DNA of 5,258 nucleotides from Planctomycetota bacterium (lineage in GTDB: Bacteria; Planctomycetota; Planctomycetia; Planctomycetales; Planctomycetaceae), in the NCBI GenBank assembly GCA_024278285.1, contig JAJRTM010000547.1, positions 1 to 5,258 on the forward strand, given 5' to 3'. The position numbers and the translations under genes are program-made. Positions 1 to 5,258 of this stretch are shown here, piece after piece. The stretch's first letter is position 1. Every line of letters begins with the position of its first letter. Under the pieces are notes generated by a model. That model had not been told where the DNA came from and did not search any database. It saw only the letters and a program-made list of their open reading frames with translations.

Positions 1-24
1 ATAAAGGTTTCTATCTGGCCCAAT

Positions 25-723
25 TTGAAAGAACGTAATCGGCAACCTGAATTGATGGACGATCCGCAACTTGATAAAAAGTTGCATCAACAGGCATTGC
101 AGGGGTTATCACAAATCAACTGGTTGACTCGGACCCATCGGTTATTATGGAAACCGATTGAAGCATATTGTCAAAAAAACAATTTGAAATCTATTTCCGT
201 ATTGGATTTGGGATGTGGAAGTGGGGATCTTTTAATCTGGTTGAATACTCAGGCACGCTTAAAAGGTATTGAGTTAAAAATGACAGGTTGTGATTTCAGC
301 CCAATTGCATTAGAGACAGCTCGAAAACGTGTTGGTCAAAAAAATCTTGATTCAATTTTTCTCTCTCTCAATGTACTTGACGATGTGTTACCTGCTGGTC
401 ATGATATAATTCTGAATTCGTTATTTTTACATCATTTGCAAGAGAGTGATGCCGTCGATTTATTGAAACGTATGAAAGAAGCAGCAAATCAGTTGGTGAT
501 CGTGCAAGACCTTCTTCGTGACCGTTTGGGATACTTGATGTGCTGGGTTGGTACACGTCTAATTACACGTTCTCCTGTGGTTCACATTGATGGTCCGCTT
601 TCTGTTGCGGGAGCGTTTACATTAGCAGAAATTCAACAACTGGCTCAACAGGCAGATTTGGAAAGTTGCCAAATAAATCGTTGTTGGCCTGAACGATTTG
701 TATTAACATGGCAACGGACTTGA
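25..723 (+). CDS. Class I SAM-dependent methyltransferase, type III PKS-associated
   Basis: Predicted soluble methyltransferase of 232 residues that would transfer a methyl group from S-adenosylmethionine to a small molecule, probably the product of the polyketide synthase encoded downstream. The Rossmann motif I, VLDLGCGSGD, is at residues 59-68; an acidic motif II (TGCDFSP, D90) follows strand 2, and NSLFLHHL at 131-138 is the usual post-motif in this fold. The length suits a stand-alone small-molecule enzyme. The start is uncertain. TTG at 25 is the only start-type codon in this frame between the window edge and the ATG at 55, and the frame is open to base 1. The stretch RQPELMDDP, which I recall as conserved in methyltransferases beside bacterial type III PKS genes, begins before that ATG, so the start is TTG 25 or lies outside the window. 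No Shine-Dalgarno sits at a sensible distance. The end overlaps the next gene by 16 bases. O-, C- or N-methylation cannot be told apart. Confidence 0.88.
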   Translation: MKERNRQPELMDDPQLDKKLHQQALQGLSQINWLTRTHRLLWKPIEAYCQKNNLKSISVLDLGCGSGDLLIWLNTQARLKGIELKMTGCDFSPIALETARKRVGQKNLDSIFLSLNVLDDVLPAGHDIILNSLFLHHLQESDAVDLLKRMKEAANQLVIVQDLLRDRLGYLMCWVGTRLITRSPVVHIDGPLSVAGAFTLAEIQQLAQQADLESCQINRCWPERFVLTWQRT

Positions 724-1886
724 TAGAAAATCCGATCTCCGCCACACTCGATTTTCTTGATGTGTCCCGTCAATTATGGGATGTTGTCATCGTCGGTGCA
801 GGTCCAACTGGCTCGTTGGCTGCACGTCAACTCTCTCAACAGGGAGTGAGCGTTCTCTTTGTGGATCGGATGTCGTTTCCACGTGGAAAAGTTTGTGGGT
901 GCTGCCTGAATGGTCGTGCTGTCGCTCTATTAAGGCAAACAGGCTTGTTACAAGAAGTGCAAGCAGCCGGTGCTGTTTCGTTGTCTGAGTTCGAACTTTG
1001 GGCAGGAGGACAAACCCTCAATCTTTCCTTACCCGATAGCTTGTCACTAAGTCGTTCACAATTAGATGCATTACTGGTCCGTTCTGCAATAAATAATGGG
1101 GCTGCATTCCTCCCAGAAACCGAAGCCCATCTTGGCTCTTTTACTGGTGATACCCGGGAGATAATTCTCACTCAGCAGACAAAGTCCATCTCCATTCAAG
1201 GTAAAATTGTGTTAGTGTGTGAAGGGTTGAATCAGCGGTTATTGAAAAGGGCGGAAGAATTTTCCTGCACGATAGATGAACGTTCTAGCATTGGAGTTGG
1301 TGCTGCCACCACTCAGATCACGCAAGAAATAATTCAACCAGGAACCATTTACATGGCAGTTGGAAAATCAGGATATGTCGGGGCAGTGTTGGTCGAAGAT
1401 AGTTCGTTGAATATTGCCGCTGCGTTGAATCTTGATTCTCTTAAGCAGGGAGAGTCAATCGGAACAGTCATTCAACAAATACTGCAAGAAGCAGGTTGTA
1501 CATTACCGGTAGATGTTAACAGACTTCGTTGGCAGGGTACCCCAAAGTTGACTCGACAAACGACTCCTGTTGCTGCGAGACGTCTGCTGGTGTTAGGAGA
1601 TGCTGCCGGCTACGTGGAACCATTTACGGGCGAAGGAATGGGGTGGGGGTTTGCCAGCGCCATTGCCTCTATCTCTGTCGTGCTTGCAGGACTTGAACGG
1701 TGGGATGAAACGATCGAAAAAAAGTGGATTCGCCATCACCAGCAGCAGATTCACAAGCAACAAAAATGGTGTCGGCGATGTGCCTCAGTTTTAAAACGAC
1801 CAGATCTCGTCAAAACACTCATTAAAGTCATCAAGTTTTGTCCCTTAATTGTTTCGCCGATAATCAATCATATTAACAAACCCTAA
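708..1886 (+). CDS. FAD-dependent oxidoreductase (geranylgeranyl reductase / monooxygenase superfamily)
   Basis: Predicted 392-residue flavoprotein that would reduce, oxidise or hydroxylate a small substrate, here presumably the polyketide or its methylated form. Residues 26-35 (VVIVGAGPTG) are the N-terminal dinucleotide-binding loop, with D53 ending strand 2 (FVDR). Residues 57-71 hold FPRGKVCGCCLNGRA, the position of the usual P-R-x-K-x-C-G motif, here rich in cysteine. SRSQLDALL at 115-123 is the conserved substrate/FAD segment, and LGDAAGYVEPFTGEGMGW at 296-313 is the GD motif that contacts the FAD ribityl and pyrophosphate. The tail from about 361 is basic and hydrophobic and may be membrane-facing. 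The ATG at 708 leaves 24 residues before the Rossmann strand and overlaps the upstream gene by 16 bases. An in-frame GTG at 762 would remove the overlap and leave a shorter leader as in many relatives, so the start is uncertain. Reductase versus monooxygenase activity cannot be decided from motifs. Confidence 0.9.
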   Translation: MATDLIENPISATLDFLDVSRQLWDVVIVGAGPTGSLAARQLSQQGVSVLFVDRMSFPRGKVCGCCLNGRAVALLRQTGLLQEVQAAGAVSLSEFELWAGGQTLNLSLPDSLSLSRSQLDALLVRSAINNGAAFLPETEAHLGSFTGDTREIILTQQTKSISIQGKIVLVCEGLNQRLLKRAEEFSCTIDERSSIGVGAATTQITQEIIQPGTIYMAVGKSGYVGAVLVEDSSLNIAAALNLDSLKQGESIGTVIQQILQEAGCTLPVDVNRLRWQGTPKLTRQTTPVAARRLLVLGDAAGYVEPFTGEGMGWGFASAIASISVVLAGLERWDETIEKKWIRHHQQQIHKQQKWCRRCASVLKRPDLVKTLIKVIKFCPLIVSPIINHINKP

Positions 1887-1911
1887 TTCCACCACAAAAA
1901 AGCCAAATATC

Positions 1912-3000
1912 ATGATCACTATTTTAGGAATTGGGACAGCCATACCCGAAGGGTACTTCTCTCAGTCGGACAGCCAGGAGATTGCCGATCATTTTCTCAA
2001 TAAAGATGAACAACATCAAAGATTGTTACCAATTTTATATAAAAAAACTAAAGTTAAAAGACGTTACAGTGTGACATTAAAATCTTCAAACAAGAACTTA
2101 CAAGATCGCCAAATGCTCTATTCGCCGATCAATTCATCAACAGATAACGGTCCGGGTACTGCACAACGTATGCGATTCTTTGAACAGTCTGCGAGTCAGC
2201 TTGCCTTGAAATCTTCACAAGAAGCATTGCAGCAAGCCAAGCTTTCCCCCGACCAAATCACACATCTGGTCACTGTATCCTGTACGGGAATGTCTGCTCC
2301 GGGATTCGATATCGACCTGGTACATACATTACCACTCAATCCGGATACCCCGCGCACACATGTCGGGTTTATGGGTTGTCACGCTGCAATAAACGGTTTG
2401 CGAGTTGCAGAAGCATTCACTCGAAACGATTCATCTGCCAAGGTATTACTTTGTTCAACAGAATTATGCAGTTTGCACTATCAATATCAGGCAGACGCAT
2501 CGCAGATGGTAGCCAATGCATTGTTTGCAGATGGCTCTGCTGCCTTAGTGCTTGGGCAAAGTGATGCAACGACAGATATCTGGTCTCTGCAAGGATGCGG
2601 GACGGGGATGATCGCGGGAAGTCATGATATGATGTCCTGGCGGGTCGGAGATTATGGTTTTGACATGACCCTTTCGCCAGAATTACCAGATTTAATAAAG
2701 AATCATTTATCTCCCTGGATGAAACGATGGTTGAGTAAGTTTGACTTAAAACCAGAAGATATTAAAACCTGGGCAGTTCACCCTGGTGGTCCTAAAATCT
2801 TACAAGGGTTTCAGCAGGCAATGAATTTAAGCAATGAAGATCTGTCCGCTTCGTATCATATTCTGGAGCAGTTCGGCAACATGTCTTCTTCAACGATTTT
2901 ATTTCTCATGAAAGAACTTCAACATCGCAAAGCCGAACTGCCTTGTGTTGCTATTGGCTTCGGACCTGGCATCACGATTGAGTCTGCTCTCTTCTGTTAG
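1912..3000 (+). CDS. Type III polyketide synthase (chalcone/stilbene synthase family)
   Basis: Homodimer-forming ketosynthase of 362 residues, the normal length for bacterial type III PKSs, that would extend an acyl-CoA starter with malonyl-CoA and cyclise the chain to an alkylresorcinol, pyrone, phloroglucinol or similar ring. The catalytic triad is complete: C156 in VGFMGCHAAINGL, H290 in WAVHPGGP and N323 in FGNMSSST. Other family signatures are VSCTGMSAPG (122-131), ALFADGSAAL (203-212), SWRVGDYGFDMTLSP (242-256) and the C-terminal GFGPGITIES (349-358). Aligned by eye with plant chalcone synthase, Thr132 is replaced by C124, Thr194 by C186, Thr197 by H189 and Phe265 by M252, so the pocket is of bacterial rather than plant type. 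The ATG at 1912 is 25 bases after the oxidoreductase stop, with no clear Shine-Dalgarno. The synthase is the last gene of the apparent operon. Starter unit, number of extensions and ring type are not predictable from the sequence alone. Confidence 0.95.
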   Translation: MITILGIGTAIPEGYFSQSDSQEIADHFLNKDEQHQRLLPILYKKTKVKRRYSVTLKSSNKNLQDRQMLYSPINSSTDNGPGTAQRMRFFEQSASQLALKSSQEALQQAKLSPDQITHLVTVSCTGMSAPGFDIDLVHTLPLNPDTPRTHVGFMGCHAAINGLRVAEAFTRNDSSAKVLLCSTELCSLHYQYQADASQMVANALFADGSAALVLGQSDATTDIWSLQGCGTGMIAGSHDMMSWRVGDYGFDMTLSPELPDLIKNHLSPWMKRWLSKFDLKPEDIKTWAVHPGGPKILQGFQQAMNLSNEDLSASYHILEQFGNMSSSTILFLMKELQHRKAELPCVAIGFGPGITIESALFC

Positions 3001-3025
3001 CTTCCCACGACTCTGAAACCTGCTG

Positions 3026-3046
3026 ACTCTACCGGATTCTATGTGC
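3026..3046 (+). repeat. Left terminal inverted repeat (21 bp)
   Basis: Perfect inverted match to 3316-3336, with core CTACCGGATTCTATGTGC. It begins 25 bases after the polyketide synthase stop codon. The match ends abruptly on both sides, as expected for a defined terminal repeat. Confidence 0.8.
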
Positions 3047-3133
3047 AGCCGGTTTGAGTGATCAAAAATCGCTTTGCATTGAGCAAGCAATTACTGTCGG
3101 GCTTTACTTTTTATGGCTGAAGGCCTCTTTTAC

Positions 3134-3161
3134 CATAGCCTGGGGCATCGCCCCAGGAAAA
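3134..3161 (+). repeat. GC-rich hairpin module, left copy (28 bp)
   Basis: Contains CCTGGGGCATCGCCCCAGG (3139-3157), a self-complementary unit with an 8-bp stem (3139-3146/3150-3157) and a three-base loop, followed by five A residues. The full 28 bases are perfectly inverted at 3243-3270. The T-run expected of an intrinsic terminator does not follow the stem on the plus strand. Confidence 0.8.
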
Positions 3162-3178
3162 AGGACCGGAATCACTTA

Positions 3179-3225
3179 TTGGCTGAAAGCCATATTCAAT
3201 GCTTTTGTTTATGGCTTTCAGCCAA
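3179..3225. repeat. Central inverted repeat / hairpin
   Basis: Arms 3179-3194 and 3210-3225 pair over 16 bp around a 15-base loop (3195-3209), marking the centre of the composite element. Each arm is itself a mini-palindrome (TGGCTGAAAGCCA, 5-bp stem with a GAA loop), so alternative foldings are possible. Confidence 0.75.
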
Positions 3226-3242
3226 GGGGGCTTATCTTGATC

Positions 3243-3270
3243 TTTTCCTGGGGCGATGCCCCAGGCTATG
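3243..3270 (-). repeat. GC-rich hairpin module, right copy (28 bp)
   Basis: Exact reverse complement of 3134-3161, with its own 8-bp stem at 3247-3254/3258-3265. Perfect identity between the two copies, against diverged spacers on either side, suggests that the module is conserved by selection or by gene conversion. Confidence 0.8.
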
Positions 3271-3315
3271 ATGAGATTGGCCTTCAGCCAATAAGCAAAA
3301 GTATTGAAATTACTG

Positions 3316-3336
3316 GCACATAGAATCCGGTAGAGT
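3316..3336 (-). repeat. Right terminal inverted repeat (21 bp)
   Basis: Perfect inverted partner of 3026-3046. It lies 28 bases beyond the stop codon of the convergent minus-strand gene, so transcripts from that side would enter the element almost at once. Confidence 0.8.
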
Positions 3337-3364
3337 TACGATTATTCAATCTAATGAAACTCTT

Positions 3365-5258
3365 CTAATTCAAAACTTCTGCAGCTTTTGTGCGCACGTT
3401 CTCAGATTTGTGTTTGAGCAGCGGTTTTAATTCGTCCGGTTGAGTTGTAATCCGCGACTGCTCGATCGCTTTTAATAACGCCAATGCACGGGATTCTGTA
3501 CGCCCCAATGCCTCGAATGCGAGTTTGCGATTTCTTTTAGAAAGGGTCGGGATTGCCTGAATCAACGGTTCAATCATCTGGTCAGATTGAATGTCTGAAA
3601 GGCCGCTGACCGCTCCCATTTGAAGTTCGTCCGGCACGCCCTTTTTCAGATATTTTACTAAGTGCGAACCACGTTTTTCCCAACCAGCCAAAGCGATCAT
3701 CCGAAGTGCATCGTAGCGAGTTCCCGAACGAACCTCTTCGTTGTCTGCCATCTGAGCAGCCAGTTCCAGGGTGCGCGGCCAGCGATCAGCCAGTGTTGGC
3801 GTACTGGAAATTATTTCATCGAATCGAGCATCCGGCCATTTGCCAATCAACGTCAGCCCGTTGATAATTCCGCCTCCAATCACAACTGCCTGCCACTGCT
3901 GCAACGGTTGATTCGAGTGAGGCATACTGAGGTTAAGCAAATCACGAACTTCTCCCCCATCGTTTCGCTTTCCAACAGCTATTGCAACCTGCCAGATCCA
4001 TCGAATTCGTTGAGAATACTCTTCTTCCTTGTGAGAGTCCAATCCTTTTGCAAGTAGCGAAATGATTGCAGGCCCCATTCCGGATCGCTTATCAATCACC
4101 TCTATCCGACGCTGTTTCGACTGCAAATCGTCAAGCAAAAACGGAACAATCTGTGGTGGACGTCGTGGCAGCGGTGCATCGCTTGCAACGGTCGAAGCAA
4201 ACTGCGTTGGTTGACCTGCGGGCACAAAGCGAACTTCACGCAAATCAAACAGAGCCTGCTTAACCAGCGGACCTTCTGCACGAACCGAGATAATCCGCTT
4301 CCCGGCTTCCAGTTCAACAGTCCCAACCTTCTGATAATGAAATTGATCCCAGCCCCCGGTCCCAAGAACAACCCCCGTCATTTTTACCGGCAAACCATCA
4401 ATAAGAAACCGATTCCCTGCAGATCCACTATCACACGAAGCATCTATATAAATATCAAATCGACCGGATTTCGCAACGGCAACAGACCATGAAACATAAT
4501 CGGCATCGGAATGCCAGAAGCCGATATTCTGATATTCTGTTTCAAATTTGATTTTCTCTCCTCGGATTTCAGCATGTTTCGCTAACAAACGAAGTTCCCC
4601 TTTTTCATTGGAGGTAATCGTTTTGGGTTCATTCCCTGCAAATTTTTTCGGTGCAGAGCGGAAGCCGGAAACATAGGCAATCAGATCGGCCATATCCTGT
4701 TGCGTAATCTCTTTTTCCAACCCTTCGGGCATAACTGACATTTCCAAGGATCGAATTTCTTCAAGGTCACTGCGAAGAATAATATGTTCCTTGCCGCCAG
4801 ATTCCCGTAATCGAATCGATGCAGAGGTTTCCTCAACCAGCAACCCCGTCGCTGTCTGACCATTAACCCGCAATGCTGTCCAGGCAATGTAACGAGCGTC
4901 AACATCTTTGTTCGGATCAAGAATTGTTGTGAGCAACCACTTCGGATCGTGGTTCGTCAACCCCATCAAATCGGGACCAACAACATGGCCTTGTTCTTCA
5001 AGTCGATGGCACGCTGAGCACGATTTCTTGAACACCTCTCGGCCTTTGTTCGCATCTCCACTCATCTTGATCACTGAAGCGTAAGCTTTCATAATTTCCA
5101 CTCGATTTTGCGAGCCTGCATTTTGAAATATTTTGATCGCTTTCTCACGTATTTCTTTCTGACGGTGCGTAACGAGTCGTTGCTGACGTGCCGCATCAAA
5201 GCTCGTCTTGCGCACATCACCAGATTCAATATGATCAAGCAGTTGACCAGTCCATTCG
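3365..5258 (-). CDS. PVC-type cytochrome c-like protein with carbohydrate-binding and helical-repeat domains (5' end outside window)
   Basis: C-terminal part of a large planctomycete protein, probably exported and heme-bearing. The frame stays open to the right edge and the residues before the in-frame GTG at 5215 (LLDHIESGD) continue the domain, so that codon is not the start. Counting from GTG 5215 as residue 1: a short helical linker (1-50); a cytochrome c-like domain with the covalent heme site CSACH at 66-70 (bases 5006-5020), a likely axial methionine M162 in SVMPEG, and a closing helix to about 186; a beta-sandwich of carbohydrate-binding type at about 208-332, with NIGFWHSDADYVSW and DSGSAGNRF; then a helical, HEAT-like region from about 355 to the end at 616. 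The family (heme domain with a conserved SLEMSVMPEG block) is expanded in planctomycetes and is suspected to act in periplasmic electron transfer linked to carbohydrate breakdown; that role is unproven. Any signal peptide and N-terminal propeller or dehydrogenase domain would lie outside. Convergent with the polyketide operon, with no functional link evident. Confidence 0.88.
   Translation of the reverse strand, partial: EWTGQLLDHIESGDVRKTSFDAARQQRLVTHRQKEIREKAIKIFQNAGSQNRVEIMKAYASVIKMSGDANKGREVFKKSCSACHRLEEQGHVVGPDLMGLTNHDPKWLLTTILDPNKDVDARYIAWTALRVNGQTATGLLVEETSASIRLRESGGKEHIILRSDLEEIRSLEMSVMPEGLEKEITQQDMADLIAYVSGFRSAPKKFAGNEPKTITSNEKGELRLLAKHAEIRGEKIKFETEYQNIGFWHSDADYVSWSVAVAKSGRFDIYIDASCDSGSAGNRFLIDGLPVKMTGVVLGTGGWDQFHYQKVGTVELEAGKRIISVRAEGPLVKQALFDLREVRFVPAGQPTQFASTVASDAPLPRRPPQIVPFLLDDLQSKQRRIEVIDKRSGMGPAIISLLAKGLDSHKEEEYSQRIRWIWQVAIAVGKRNDGGEVRDLLNLSMPHSNQPLQQWQAVVIGGGIINGLTLIGKWPDARFDEIISSTPTLADRWPRTLELAAQMADNEEVRSGTRYDALRMIALAGWEKRGSHLVKYLKKGVPDELQMGAVSGLSDIQSDQMIEPLIQAIPTLSKRNRKLAFEALGRTESRALALLKAIEQSRITTQPDELKPLLKHKSENVRTKAAEVLN

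Larger units (their letters stand above)
25..3000 (+). other. Putative three-gene type III polyketide operon
   Basis: Methyltransferase, flavin oxidoreductase and type III polyketide synthase run in one direction, with a 16-base overlap and then a 25-base gap. No terminator-like structure is seen between them, and no room exists for internal promoters except inside coding sequence. Similar trios (type III PKS with a methyltransferase and an FAD enzyme) are known from several bacterial phyla, which supports joint action on one product. The promoter and any earlier genes lie to the left of the window. Operon status is inferred from spacing only. Confidence 0.75.
3026..3336. repeat. Composite palindromic element with 21-bp terminal inverted repeats (MITE/REP-like)
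   Basis: This 311-base element fills most of the 364-base gap between two convergent genes. Its outer arms, 3026-3046 and 3316-3336, are perfect inverted copies of 21 bp. Inside is a second palindrome, 3114-3290, centred exactly at 3202: blocks 3114-3125/3279-3290 (12 bp), 3134-3161/3243-3270 (28 bp) and 3179-3194/3210-3225 (16 bp) pair perfectly, and the unpaired spacers between them have equal lengths on each side (8/8 and 17/17). At least 56 of 81 positions per arm are complementary. The outer arms are off-centre because the left spacer (3047-3113) is 42 bases longer than the right one (3291-3315). No target-site duplication is visible. An 89-codon open frame on the plus strand lies wholly within it and looks like a by-product of the repeats. 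Likely a non-autonomous mobile or REP/BIME-type repeat that could also act on both convergent transcripts. Flanks 3001-3025 and 3337-3364 show nothing further. Confidence 0.8.

Noticed and set aside
836..1171. A 111-codon open frame antisense to the flavoenzyme
   Set aside because: It runs opposite a well-supported gene with intact motifs, and its translation has no recognisable domain.
3026..3059. Possible intrinsic terminator of the polyketide operon (ACTC-ACCGG paired with CCGGT-GAGT, 13-base loop)
   Set aside because: The stem is interrupted by an internal loop, the loop is long, and no T-run follows it. It also overlaps the terminal inverted repeat, which explains the sequence better.
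3139..3157. GC-rich 8-bp hairpin as a rho-independent terminator
   Set aside because: The stem is strong, but on the plus strand it is followed by A residues, and no proper downstream T-run is present on either strand for either copy.
3054..3323. An 89-codon open frame on the plus strand in the intergenic gap
   Set aside because: It lies entirely inside the palindromic element. Its protein repeats the same short strings because the DNA modules repeat, it matches no domain I recognise, and no ribosome-binding site is evident.
3001..3364. CRISPR array, tRNA or small RNA gene in the convergent gap
   Set aside because: The repeats are inverted and unevenly spaced rather than regular direct repeats with spacers. 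No cloverleaf or promoter-plus-terminator arrangement was found.
3662..4057. A 131-codon open frame antisense to the cytochrome protein
   Set aside because: It is a shadow of the minus-strand gene, whose frame is continuous and conserved in character throughout. The translation is of low complexity and unlike any family I know.
5213..5215. GTG as the start of the cytochrome protein
   Set aside because: The frame continues to the window edge, and the residues before it belong to the same conserved helical linker, so it is an internal valine codon.

Overview
The window most likely comes from a planctomycete (Planctomycetota). The strongest clue is the minus-strand gene. It encodes a 'PVC-type' cytochrome c-like domain (CSACH heme site, then a conserved block ending in SVMPEG and an aromatic-rich helix) joined to a carbohydrate-binding-type beta-sandwich and an alpha-helical repeat tail, an architecture I associate almost only with that phylum. 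Moderate base composition and the lack of Shine-Dalgarno sequences before the starts fit this. The lineage call rests on protein features, not on an rRNA or a database search.

Layout. From the left edge to base 3000 on the plus strand lie three tightly packed genes: a class I SAM-dependent methyltransferase (start at or before base 25), an FAD-dependent oxidoreductase of the geranylgeranyl-reductase/monooxygenase superfamily (overlapping the methyltransferase by 16 bases), and a type III polyketide synthase (25 bases further on). They look like one transcription unit and a minimal natural-product cluster: the synthase builds an aromatic or pyrone scaffold from an acyl-CoA starter and malonyl-CoA, the oxidoreductase changes its redox state, and the methyltransferase methylates it. 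The product cannot be read from the sequence.

Bases 3001-3364 separate the polyketide synthase from a convergent gene on the minus strand. Nearly all of this gap is a 311-base composite palindromic element (3026-3336): 21-bp terminal inverted repeats enclose a nested, exactly centred imperfect palindrome, itself made of small GC-rich hairpin modules. It looks like a MITE/REP-type non-coding repeat and contains no credible gene.

From 3365 to the right edge on the minus strand is the 3' part of a large cytochrome c-like protein, whose N-terminus lies beyond the window. Its last ~37 residues resemble the linker just upstream of its own heme domain, hinting at internal duplication or domain rearrangement. 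Nothing links it functionally to the polyketide genes; the two units converge on the repeat.
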